Shown one piece after another: positions 32,341 through 42,639 of a stretch of 64,000 nt of DNA. How positions within the stretch are numbered: position 1 is the stretch's first letter; each line of letters starts with the position of its first letter. The stretch comes from Adineta ricciae (taxonomy: Eukaryota; Rotifera; Eurotatoria; Adinetida; Adinetidae): positions 141,716 to 205,715 of the forward strand of contig CAJNOJ010000189.1 of NCBI GenBank assembly GCA_905250025.1, in the 5' to 3' direction. Position numbers and translations under genes: made by a program. The notes under the pieces were generated by a model. That model was given only the letters and a program-made list of their open reading frames with translations. It ran no database searches and was not told the origin of the DNA.

Positions 32341-32435
32341 CACAACGTGCAAAGAAACAGCTAAGAAGTTTTCGTGAAGCGGGAACACAAAACTCCTATC
32401 ACCCAAACCCGCAAAGTCCTAAAATGTCATACGTA

Positions 32436-34116
32436 AATACCATAGACTCCTCCCACAATCATCCCCTTATAATCCACGGAAGGATCGGTGCGTTACCGAT
32501 TACCTTCCTAGTTGATACCAGCTTTACCCTAACTCTGATCAATTTACAAACCTTTAACTGCCTCAGTCCCAGACTCATCCAATCACGCTACAAGCCACCA
32601 TCGTCAATCACTACACATGGCCGATCATTCACCACTTACTATAAAATGGGTTGTAAATCTACCTTTCACATTCAATAACACCACTCATTGGCACCTCACT
32701 TACGTAGTACCAAATTTATGGCGACCATGTATCATTGGTAATAACTTTATCCGGACACATCAACTTATTATTGATGGCGCACATCAAAATGTCTATTACT
32801 GATCTCAACGAATCAGACCCCGTTACCATTCAGTACTCAACACAAATACATCAACCAACCATTATGATACCCTGTACGAAAACCTACCTGATAACGCATC
32901 TCACATTCAGATAAATTACAACAAATAGAAAAACCCGACTTATCAAAGTCAATATTAGATGAACATCAACAACAACAGCTGTCAAAAGTTCTGCAAGCAT
33001 TTCCTCAACTGTTTACTAATACATCAGGGCGTACAAACGTAATAAAACACCATATTGATATACAACCTGGAAGCAGACCATGTAACTCACCTCCTTATCG
33101 TTACGCGCCAGCACGTCGAAAAATTATTAAAGAAGAACTTAGTAAAATGTTAAATGACGGTATTATAATCCCGTCTAAAAGTCCATGGGCGTCGCCTGTA
33201 GTATTAGCTCCAAAAAAAAAGATGGGACGATGCGCTTCTGCATAGATTATCGAAAACTCAATAATATTACAATACGGGATGCTTATCCATTACCACGCAT
33301 TGATGATACCTTAGATTCGTTACAACAAGCTCAGTTCTTCTCAATGCTTGATCTACGATCCGATTATTGGCAAGTTGAGATGGATGAAAACAGCAAACCT
33401 ATTACTGCGTTTGTTACTCATCGTGGTCTCTTGGAATGCACAGTTATGCCGTTTGGTCTTACAAACGCTCCGGCAACGTTTCAAAGATTAATGGATATTG
33501 TATTATCGGGACTTAAATGGCAATGTTGCTTGGTATATTTAGATGATATCCTGTATTTTCTGCAACGTTTGAAGAACATCAACAAGACCTACGAAAAGTA
33601 TTTACTGCTTTATCGGATGCAAACCTTACACTCAAAGCTTCAAAATATAATTTTTGTTTATGAGAAATTAAATATTTAGGGCACCTCGTCACGCCAGAAG
33701 GCATCAAACCAGATCCTACACTGGTGGACACAGTGGTCGAAGCCAAACAACAAGTTACAATCAGAGATGTTCAAGCGTTTCTTGGACTCACCGGTTATTA
33801 TCGACGTTTCATTAAACACTGTGCACAAATGTCAGAACCGCATCTGAAATTATTAAGATGTAATCAAAACTCAACATCATGTTATCTAATACAATGGAAC
33901 GATGATTGTACCACAGTATTTAATACTTTAAAACAACGACTAGTATCATCACCTATGATGCAACTTCCAAACTTTTCTTATCCTTTTATACTGGAATTAG
34001 ACGCATGTGAATACGGTGTTGGACGCGTACTTACTCGAGAATATAACAAACACAAATCTGTGATTGCATATATGCAAGCCAGACACTCAACGCAGTCTAA
34101 TGCCTGGCTCTCGTGA
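32436..34116 (+). pseudogene. Gypsy pol remnant: protease, RT, start of RNase H
   Basis: The aspartic protease active-site region is near 32510 (LVDTS). RT motifs run from about 32975 to 33680, including the YLDD catalytic box near 33535. RNase H begins at 33724. The frame is broken at an A9 run (33212-33220), at a stop before 33670 and again near 34116. It stops short of the RNase H C-terminus. Confidence 0.75.
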
Positions 34117-34139
34117 TAGTCTGGACAATCAAACACTTT

Positions 34140-34379
34140 AGAGTGACTACGTACTCTTCCTCTTTTTTAAAGTAAACTGACGGTAGAATATCACGTTTTT
34201 CTTGTGTAAAAGAATGTTTTATGAGACTATGAAAACATTCAGCGTTTATCGAGTTTCAATTTTCTTTTCTTTCTCTAACAAACTTTAAAAAGGAACTTTT
34301 CTTACGTTCTGTCGTAAACTATATTTCTTTGCTTGTTAACTACCGAAAAACAATGAAAGAAACCAACGTCGTGTGATTA
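34140..34379. other. Junction between Gypsy remnant and next gene
   Basis: AT-rich, with no feature. Presumably promoter and 5' UTR of the zf-3CxxC gene. Confidence 0.4.
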
Positions 34380-35063
34380 ATGTCTGAAGAACTCGGTAAA
34401 AAATATCCTTGCTTTGGCGAATATAGATGTTTTCGTTGTGGAAGAAAATGGCAAAGTGCCAAAGCTTGGGCTGATTATGGACAACAGTGTCAAAACTGCG
34501 CAATTCCTGTAAGTGCATTCAATCTTCAAAGATTGTTCGTTTACATTTGCGACAGATGTAATGCAAAATGGAAGTGGGCCTATATTGAACAAGGAATGAA
34601 GTGCAGACAGTGTTCTTCGTCAATATTTGTTCGTCCATTAGATCCAAGGAATTATGAAGATCGTCGATATATTCAAGCTCATCGACTTCAAGAGCTCAGC
34701 GATGTAGAAGATGATGAAAATCATATAGATCCTAGTAGAGAACATCGACAGGATCTATGCGAAAAATGTACACGATTAGGTCGACCGTGTCGCGAAACAG
34801 CTGGTCAAAATGATATATTGGCGAGTACTCGACTTCGTCAACGAAATGTATTATCTGCAATTCCTACTCAACGGTTCGTATCAGCAGGGTCATATCGACC
34901 TTATGAATCTTCGAACACGTCGCGTTCAACATCGTCTAGAACACCTTTGTCGACGTCTGTCGATGGATCAGAGTCATCTGGCGGTGGCGCAATCGTCTGT
35001 GTAAGAATACTCATGTTAATATTTGGAATTGTTATTGTTATGTGGTATATTAGCAAGAGTTAA
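34380..35063 (+). CDS. zf-3CxxC zinc-binding protein with C-terminal membrane anchor (RTP/ZAR1-like)
   Basis: A single exon of 227 residues. It opens with FGEYRCFRCGRKWQSAKAW, the hallmark of zf-3CxxC domains (receptor-transporting proteins and ZAR1). CxxC pairs continue as CQNC, CDRC, CRQC and CEKC over the first 140 residues. A Ser/Thr-rich linker follows (about 160-200), then a hydrophobic segment at about 205-223 with a short lysine-ending tail, so it is tail-anchored like vertebrate RTPs. RTP proteins help surface delivery of chemoreceptors, and ZAR1 proteins bind mRNA. The membrane tail favours an RTP-like topology, but the role here is inferred. Confidence 0.75.
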   Translation: MSEELGKKYPCFGEYRCFRCGRKWQSAKAWADYGQQCQNCAIPVSAFNLQRLFVYICDRCNAKWKWAYIEQGMKCRQCSSSIFVRPLDPRNYEDRRYIQAHRLQELSDVEDDENHIDPSREHRQDLCEKCTRLGRPCRETAGQNDILASTRLRQRNVLSAIPTQRFVSAGSYRPYESSNTSRSTSSRTPLSTSVDGSESSGGGAIVCVRILMLIFGIVIVMWYISKS

Positions 35064-35878
35064 TATTGGGTCCCATAAACTGTCGTATAGTTTATCCTCT
35101 TTTACAAGTTCCCGTTGGTATATTATTTTGAATGTAAAATCAAATAATAAAACAAATACTAAATGGTTCATCAATGAATAGGATTTGTTTTAAATGCGAA
35201 AAATTGAAGGAAAGCTCATTTGAGTTATCGTTTATAAGTACAAAGGTGTAATGATGCAGCTATATAAAAAAATATTTTCATATGAAACAATGTAAAATAT
35301 CATCCATTACGGCAAAAACTTTAATTGATACTTCAACATGCATCCTCACTCTCAATGCAAATCAAATAATGCATAAGACTGTTTCTGTAACTTCAAAACT
35401 TAGTTTTTTGAAAAGAATTCGGCTAAACTTTAAAGAAAAGTCTTTCTCTGTATATCTGTACGAACTTAAATCACAAAAATTTTAATCATGTAATTGATAT
35501 AAATCCTCGTTATTATAATGTTAACGTATTTATCATGTCTCCTATTTTTTTAACCACGCAAAGATTACACTAACAGTTTTTTTTCTATTGACACCACGAC
35601 ATCGTGGTTCTCGCAGATAAATAAAAAATGATCGTTCATTTTTCTTTCTCAACTGATACAATATTTTTGTTTTCAAAGCGAACTCGTCTGAAACAAATAA
35701 CATTTAAAAGTTGCATTTAGCAAAGAATGTGATACAAATATTTAGCCAGAACGACGACGGATGGCAGTGTTGATGGTCTATTTGCTGACAAGAAATATTA
35801 TTCCTATTATGATTTCAACGGACACATGATAATATCGTTCTTCTAGAAGTCTGATATAGATTGGCGAAGAAGAATACT
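35064..35878. other. Intergenic region
   Basis: AT-rich space between the zf-3CxxC gene and the next NHL gene. The small frame at 35282-35485 has no support. Nothing else is seen. Confidence 0.45.
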
Positions 35879-37505
35879 ATGGCGCAAAAAGCTTGCATTT
35901 TTATAATTTTAATGACCTTATTTATTTACATTATGGGATCATTTGGTAAGTTAACTAAAATGTTCATTATTCTACCGAAACAAAGAAAATTTTCGTGTTC
36001 TAGCGTTTTCCAATAAACAACTGAATTTATCTTCAACAGTAATTTGGAATCGAAACGGAATCACATTCGCTAATAAATCCATCGTTGGCATAGAACCGAC
36101 CACCATATTTATCAATACAAATGACACGATCTATATCGTTAATCGGGACAAACAGAAAATCTTGATTTGGAATTATAGTCAGAGTCTAAATCCAACGAAC
36201 GAGATTCAAGGAAACTTCACAAATGCCACTTCTCTATTTCTAGCATCAAATGATGATATTTACATTGGTGATTATCAGAGTGGTAATGTGGTAAAGAGAT
36301 GGAAATCAGAAGGAAATACTTTTGAAACGATTATGTATGTCAATTCATCGTGTTATGGCCTTTTCGTCGATCTCATTGATAATGTGTACTGTTCAATGAG
36401 AGATGAACATCAAGTGGTGAGAAAAGACTTGAAACTCGTTTCGATGGAACCCGTTCTCATCGCTGGGACAGGTGTTGGTGGATCTGCTTTCGAAGAACTT
36501 GATAGGCCTCATGGAATTTTTATTGATATCAACTTGGATTTATTTGTGGCAGATTATGGAAATCATAGAGTACAACTATTCGCATTTGGAGAAAGAGATG
36601 GCATTACAGTTGCAGGAGAAGATTCAGAATACTTGACTATTTCACTCCGAGGTCCTACTGGAGTTTTATTAGATGTCCATAAATATTTATTCGTTGTCGA
36701 TTCAGAAAATCATCGTATAGTTGGAGAAAGGCCGGATGGTTTCCGATGTTTAGTTGGATGTTATGGAGTGGGTGATCATTTGAATCAGCTAAATCGCCCA
36801 TCTTCTATGGGTTTCGATAGTTTCGGTAATATGTTTGTTATTGATACAAGTAATCATCGCGTTCAAAAATATAAACCGATGAAAATCTCTTCTTGTGAGT
36901 AGATAAAAATCTATGTGCTCCATATTTCTTCGTGTGAGATGCTTATTTTTCCGATCACGCACAGCATGAAACGGTAGTTTCCAGTATCCAATAGCCTTCT
37001 TCATTCTTAGGAACTCTAGTTAGACATCTGCTTCGTTATAGCTACTTCGATTAATCAACCATCACTTTGTCAAAAACCAACTATGAATCGGAACGCAATT
37101 GTGTTTGCTGAAGAATCATTTAGCGGATGGGAACCCGGTTCCATTTTTTTTAATGCAAACGATACAGCTTTTATCATTGATCGAGAACAAAGAAACATCC
37201 TCATATGGAATCGCAATAGTCGTAATATGACAAATATTGCTATAGGCAACTTCTCAAGGATCAATTCTCTGTTTCTAAAATCCAATGGTGATATTTATAT
37301 TGATGACGGCAAAATTGAATCTACAGTGAAGATATGGATGGCAGAAACAAATACTTTGAAATCTGCTGTGGATCTAGTTTCATTTTGTTCTGACTTGTTT
37401 ATCGATATCAATGACAATTTGTATTGTTCGATGACATATCGGCATGTGGTGGCGAAAATAAACTTGAAAAATAGTTCGATGGACGCTATTGTTGCTGGGA
37501 GAGGC
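35879..37505 (+). CDS. Secreted NHL-repeat protein with duplicated module, 3' end lost in gap
   Basis: Exons 35879-35945, 36040-36894 and 37042 to the gap at 37506. The introns (94 and 147 bases) are GT-AG and keep phase. Exon 1 is essentially a signal peptide (MAQKACIFIILMTLF...). Exon 2 encodes a run of NHL repeats (LFVADYGNHRVQLF, LFVVDSENHRIV, MFVIDTSNHRVQKY). Exon 3 starts the same module again: NDTAFIIDREQRNILIWN parallels NDTIYIVNRDKQKILIWN of exon 2. The gene thus encodes at least two propeller-sized modules made by internal duplication. Extracellular, partner unknown. The end is missing because of the assembly gap. Confidence 0.78.
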
Positions 37506-37540
37506 NNNNNNNNNNNNNNNNNNNNNNNNNNNNNNNNNNN
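37506..37540. other. Assembly gap of 35 Ns (c2/c3)
   Basis: An NHL gene lies on the left and the inside of a LINE on the right. The two sides are not continuous biology. Confidence 0.95.
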
Positions 37541-37579
37541 CAAAGTCGTTCGAAATAAACCCCATTCAACCATCGTCGT

Positions 37580-40500
37580 ATGAATCCATCAGCGAAGATC
37601 TTTAATCCTCATCCAAATCTTAACTATTCATTTAGCATCCCCGTAAACTGTCTAACGAAAGCCGAAGAAAACATCTTGAAAGCAGTAATACAAGAGTGGA
37701 CAAATGTATTCAGTCTTGACTCTCTACTAAACAATTGGTCCGAATACCGTAATAAATCAGCATTACTGATGAACCCCAAGAAAAACATATCCCTTCTTCT
37801 TTTAAATGTTGCCAGCTTGAAACGTTATTTAGTAGAAGTCTTCAACCTTATTCAATCCACATTGTCTCCGATTATTATTCTCAATGGAATTTATCATGAT
37901 CCTGACACAATTAAACGATTCTCGTCTCATTTCTTTAATTACAACATATTTACGTCAAAGGGCACAAACAAATTTGGCGGCGTCCTGATTGCAGTGCACA
38001 AATCAATTCAATGTCGTCGTCCAGAAGAATTTACGCGTATAGATAATCTGATTGTGCTTGAAATCAGTTCAGGTGCCGATCTTTTTCAATTAGTAACATG
38101 CTATTCACCACCTGAGGAAAAAATCCCACTTAAAATCTTTGATCGTATTCTTCATATCAATCCGAACACGATCTTCACTGGTGATCTCAATGCTAAACAT
38201 AAATCATGGTCAAAATCGGTGGAGAACCCAAAAGGCTACTCCTTATTCAACTGGTTATCTTCTCCTGGTACTCACTCATCGTTGGAAATTATCAATAGAT
38301 ACTTAATCACCTCCACGCGCTCAGATGCAACAATTGATCTCATCATTGCTCCGTCCAAATTAGCTTCCACTTCATTTTCTGGTCTCCAATCTATCGGTAG
38401 TGATCACTATCCTGTCGTATGGGAACTTCCATTAAAAATTATTTCTTCTCATCACAAAATTTCTATCAAGCGAACGAATTGGAAAGCATTTGAGCTTTTC
38501 ATAACAAGTGTTGGCAACTACTGGCAACAATTGGCAGAGCTGATGAACCACTCAGCTACCTTTTTCTCATTATACGAACGATTTTTGTCACTTTGCCTGG
38601 CTCGTTTTACTACAATTACACAACGCCATGCGTACAAACCATCTCTTCCGCATCACATCGTCCAAATGATTCAACAAAAGCGCATATATCTTCAGGCTTT
38701 TCGTCGCACTCGTCATCCGTATTTCTCGTTGCTATTACACAACATGACAAAACAAGTCCACCAAGTATTATTCCAGCATAAAAGACAACTATGGTTAAAT
38801 TATTGCAATACGTTGAATGATTGTGACACAAAATCATTCTGGAAGAAAATCAAACGGCACTTCAAATCTGGTGCAGTACCTATCGATGGTTTTGTGTGCA
38901 ACAACAACATCATTACTGATCCAATAGAAATGTGTTCCATGGCCAAGGATCATTATGAAGTTCAATTTGCAAACCATCCTCCTGATCATTCGGAAATTGA
39001 AAAAGAAGCAGAATATATTAATGCGGAAATTGAAAATGATTTGATAAGAAATCCTCCTCCACCCATCATTATCAACTTCCTGGATTTAAAACGTGCTATT
39101 TCATCACTTAAGAATAAAAATTCGACTGGGGTTGATGGTGTTTCAAACAGGATAATTAAGAATCTACCATCAAATCATCTATCATTTATTTCGCAATGTT
39201 TCAACAACTTCGCTTCGTTGTCGCAAACCCCGCCTCAGTGGCATATAGCTAAAATGATCCTATTATCCAAATCAAAAGCAAGGACAATCTCCGTAGATGA
39301 AACTAGACCAATTTCGCTGTTACCCTGTTTTTCTAAATTGTTTGAAAAATGCTTTTTGCTTCACTTTCGACAATGGATTAAGGACCAAGGTTTACTTCCG
39401 GACGAGCAAAGCGGTTTTCGTCCAGGACATAATATGGCAGTACGGTTAGTGGCGATTGTGGACCAGATTGGGCAAAGTCTGTCAAAGCATACAGCTGCCG
39501 GCGGTTTATTTGTAGATTTTCGCACAGCATTTAACCAGTTGTGGTTCAATGGGTTATGGCTCAAATTGACGAAATTAAATTGTCCTATGAAATTAGTTAC
39601 TTGGTTGCGCCATTATCTATGTAATCGAAAAGCGTTTATCGACATCAAATCATCACAGTCCACGGCATTCATCCTAGAAAAAGGGGTTCCGCAAGGTAGT
39701 GTGATGGGTCCTGTTCTATTTATAGTCTATCACCACGATCTGATCGAGTCGCTGTCGACTATCCACTGGAAACATCTATTTGCTGATGATTTAGCCATCT
39801 TATTTGCACCCGATTCATCATTAGCTCCATCAAAAATGATCAAAGATATAATTGAGCAAATGATGAAAGTCCTCAATCGACTCATCGACTATTCAAAGTA
39901 TTGGAAACAACCAATAAACTTTAAGAAGACGTATTGGATGTTGTTCAACAGACAGGTTGCACCGAAAGTACCTGAAATTATTTGCCAAGGACATCATATC
40001 GACAAAGTAAACAGATTTAAATATCTGGGCACCATTTTGGACGAGAAACTCTCGTTCAACTCACATATCGATTACATTAAATCGAAAATCAATTCCAACC
40101 TAAAAATCTTCAAACGTTTAACATCAACCAGAATGACTAATGAGAAAACAAATCTCAAATTGTTTAATGCATATATCCGACCCTACTACCAATCCCTGCT
40201 CAATATCTATCCAATCTTATCGACCGGAAAGAAAAATGAATTAGAAAGTCTAAACCGCAAAATCTTTCGGATTGTCTACACCTGGCATGATGCCAGGAAT
40301 GTAGAAATCACAAATATGACAAAATATCGATCGATAGCTGAACTTACGGCAACGCACTGGGCTAAATTGACAAATACAATCATAAGAACAAATCCTAGTG
40401 TCATCCAAGATTACTTACAACACAAGATGTCAATCCTATACATACACGAATATTTAAACAATCCCACACTAGCGAAAGAAAGAAGAACCATCTTCGAAAG

Positions 40501-40585
40501 AGGCAGAATTCGCAAATACATCGTAAATCTAATAAAGAATAACCGAATGTCTCTCTTCGACCATACCCTGTCCTATCCCTGTTGA
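37580..40585 (+). CDS. LINE ORF2: APE endonuclease plus reverse transcriptase
   Basis: 1001 codons, intact. The exonuclease-endonuclease-phosphatase domain spans about residues 70-285, with GDLNAKH near 201 and the catalytic SDHYPV near 273. The reverse transcriptase follows at about 480-790, with GVPQGSVMGP near 701 and the FADD catalytic box near 732. The C-terminal 200 residues are a thumb-like helical region. No RNase H domain is evident. It nicks target DNA and copies the element RNA onto the cut. With an intact ORF1 and ORF2, a clean target-site duplication and an empty site in the other copy, the element looks recently active. Confidence 0.92.
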   Translation: MNPSAKIFNPHPNLNYSFSIPVNCLTKAEENILKAVIQEWTNVFSLDSLLNNWSEYRNKSALLMNPKKNISLLLLNVASLKRYLVEVFNLIQSTLSPIIILNGIYHDPDTIKRFSSHFFNYNIFTSKGTNKFGGVLIAVHKSIQCRRPEEFTRIDNLIVLEISSGADLFQLVTCYSPPEEKIPLKIFDRILHINPNTIFTGDLNAKHKSWSKSVENPKGYSLFNWLSSPGTHSSLEIINRYLITSTRSDATIDLIIAPSKLASTSFSGLQSIGSDHYPVVWELPLKIISSHHKISIKRTNWKAFELFITSVGNYWQQLAELMNHSATFFSLYERFLSLCLARFTTITQRHAYKPSLPHHIVQMIQQKRIYLQAFRRTRHPYFSLLLHNMTKQVHQVLFQHKRQLWLNYCNTLNDCDTKSFWKKIKRHFKSGAVPIDGFVCNNNIITDPIEMCSMAKDHYEVQFANHPPDHSEIEKEAEYINAEIENDLIRNPPPPIIINFLDLKRAISSLKNKNSTGVDGVSNRIIKNLPSNHLSFISQCFNNFASLSQTPPQWHIAKMILLSKSKARTISVDETRPISLLPCFSKLFEKCFLLHFRQWIKDQGLLPDEQSGFRPGHNMAVRLVAIVDQIGQSLSKHTAAGGLFVDFRTAFNQLWFNGLWLKLTKLNCPMKLVTWLRHYLCNRKAFIDIKSSQSTAFILEKGVPQGSVMGPVLFIVYHHDLIESLSTIHWKHLFADDLAILFAPDSSLAPSKMIKDIIEQMMKVLNRLIDYSKYWKQPINFKKTYWMLFNRQVAPKVPEIICQGHHIDKVNRFKYLGTILDEKLSFNSHIDYIKSKINSNLKIFKRLTSTRMTNEKTNLKLFNAYIRPYYQSLLNIYPILSTGKKNELESLNRKIFRIVYTWHDARNVEITNMTKYRSIAELTATHWAKLTNTIIRTNPSVIQDYLQHKMSILYIHEYLNNPTLAKERRTIFERGRIRKYIVNLIKNNRMSLFDHTLSYPC

Positions 40586-40986
40586 CCAATTCTGACGCAA
40601 CCAACTACGACTTTCCATATGTTGGCTATATCTTTCAATAGCATTACTCAAAATCAATCCCAGTCTACGCATCGATCCTCGCGTAACACCTTTCTATTGC
40701 TCCTCCTTCTTACTCTCCTTGTCGCCTAGTCGGGGTATTTAACCTGTTATTTGTTGTCTTTTTTNCGAATGTCTCTCTTCGACCATACCCTGTCCTATCC
40801 CTGTTGACCAATTCTGACGCAACCAACTACGACTTTCCATATGTTGGCTATATCTTTCAATAGCATTACTCAAAATCAATCCCAGTCTACGCATCGATCC
40901 TCGCGTAACACCTTTCTATTGCTCCTCCTTCTTACTCTCCTTGTCGCCTAGTCGGGGTATTTAACCTGTTATTTGTTGTCTTTTTT
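40544..40986. repeat. 221-base direct duplication around a single N (unmerged overlap)
   Basis: 40544-40764 is identical by eye to 40766-40986, ending at the same base of a T-run. The N at 40765 separates them. This looks like two contigs joined without merging their overlap. Confidence 0.88.
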
Positions 40987-41114
40987 TCTCTTTTCAAATT
41001 GGTTTTTTTTTTATGGGCTACAGGAACGAGTTCGCTCATAGCCATGGGATCTTTTTCTTTTTTTTCGAAAACATTATCCCTTAATAAAAGCTCTATATTA
41101 TTATTATTATTATT

Positions 41115-41128
41115 ATTCGATCGATTTC
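41115..41128. repeat. Target-site duplication, 3' side of LINE
   Basis: ATTCGATCGATTTC, an exact repeat of 9460-9473, follows the (TTA)n tail. Confidence 0.75.
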
Positions 41129-42585
41129 TTACCCCGAATAGTTTTGGCTACAAGTTGACATGGTAAAAAATGTCAAGAAATTGAAGAAAACTAGAAATGT
41201 TGATACTCGTAAAAATTTTGGCGTTTGTAATTGCACATTCAATCATTCGTCTATTTCGTTTGTAAAGTATGTTATCGGTTACCGTTACGACTCCAAGTTT
41301 TTTTTTGTGTCTATAGAAATATCAATACTGTGCGGAGATTTGACATCACCTAATTAAAAGATATTTAAAACAAAATAGTTTGAATAAAATTTATTTCACC
41401 AAAACACTTTACACTGTTGAGACCAAAAGTAAACGAATTATAAATTATACTGTCTAAGTATTCGACGACGTTATGAATGTTGATCTGATCGATGAATCAA
41501 ATTTCTATATAACCTTGTTTTTTCACGCAGTTCTCAGTTAGAGACGAAACCAAGGATAGAGAAGATGAACAAAAATTGCATGAAAGCAACCAAAAGGGCA
41601 ATGATAGATACCTTTCAAGAAATTACCATCGTGTATTTTATATTTTGAAATCAACAGTGCATTCGTCATATATCAAATAATAGCAATATTAATAAAACAA
41701 ATAAAACGCATTCAATGTTCTCCAAATAACAATTTGAATCAATAGTTTCTAAATTAAAATGTATAAAAACGGAACGTTGTTCGTATTTCCAATTCACATC
41801 TATAAGTCATTTTCTAAGCATGCTCTGCTCTCATCAGTATATCAGACTAATATATCAGATTGCTGGTATTTTGATATAATTCATATTGTCATAACGCTAA
41901 ATAAATCAGTATAAGAGAACTTTTTCTTCGTATCCATTGTTGTTGACAACTATATATATATACGGTATATACACTGAATCTGTTGGCCATGATCTTATAA
42001 TCAGAAGAGTACGCACTGATAAAACTGCGCTTCCCCTTATTTCCTTCTCTATGCTCGGCCATCAGAAAGAAGAAAAGGAAGGAACGAACGAAGGACACTC
42101 AGCATAGTAACCGTACTAAAAGAAGTAACAAAGGACATACAGATCGTCATTGCGGCAACGTTCTATCTCTCTTCTGCGTAACCCTACTAAGAAACACTGG
42201 AAGGAACAGATGATCTGTTCCTAGCAAAGAGAGCTTTTATTGCGTCATATGATCCAGATTACTCGTACTCCAAGAACGACGCGGAGAAAAGAGGAAGAAG
42301 AAATGAAAGGTCACGAGAACGAGGTGAAGGGCAAGCAGATTTACTGATAACAATAACACATCGTGCCAATCTACGATTGTACATTTCGTCTTTTCTTCTC
42401 ATGAACCAATAATGACCTTGATATATGCTTGTCGTCCGCTCTCCTCTCTAATTATGAGTTCTCTCTTCTTGTCTTCTTTGCTACTTTTCATATACAACCA
42501 CTGTCTCCTTTCTTCCTTTCCATTCGCACTTAAATATCAGCCTCTCATCTGACACACTCAAATTTGAGAGATTTATGTATTAAAT
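41129..42585. other. Non-coding flank, colinear with 29394-31080
   Basis: Close to the sequence after the empty site in c2 up to about 42425, with small indels. After that it becomes pyrimidine-rich and only weakly similar. No gene is supported. Confidence 0.5.
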
Positions 42586-42639
42586 GAACGTCAACAACAA
42601 CAATTACCAAATGAGAAGGTGTTATTATTCCATATAAAA

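Larger units (their letters stand above)
31081..34139 (+). mobile_element. Gypsy-type LTR retrotransposon, 3'-truncated
   Basis: The order is LTR, primer-binding-site-like sequence, gag, protease, reverse transcriptase and the start of RNase H, after which homology to the element in c4 stops at about 34139. There are several stops and frameshifts. Integrase, env-like ORF and 3' LTR are absent. The related copy in c4 carries an env-like ORF, so this belongs to the retrovirus-like Gypsy lineages described in bdelloids (Juno/Vesta type). Confidence 0.75.
37541..41114 (+). mobile_element. Non-LTR retrotransposon (I/Jockey-like), 3' part
   Basis: Continues the element that starts at 9474. It contains the last ORF1 codons, the complete ORF2, and a 3' UTR ending TAATAAAAGCTCTATA then (TTA)n, followed immediately by the target-site duplication at 41115-41128. 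The 3' UTR is represented twice (40544-40764 and 40766-40986) because of an unmerged overlap at the N at 40765. Confidence 0.87.

Noticed and set aside
37083..37583. A frame running through the 35-N gap into LINE sequence
   Set aside because: The frame over Ns is meaningless. The NHL gene is taken only up to 37505.
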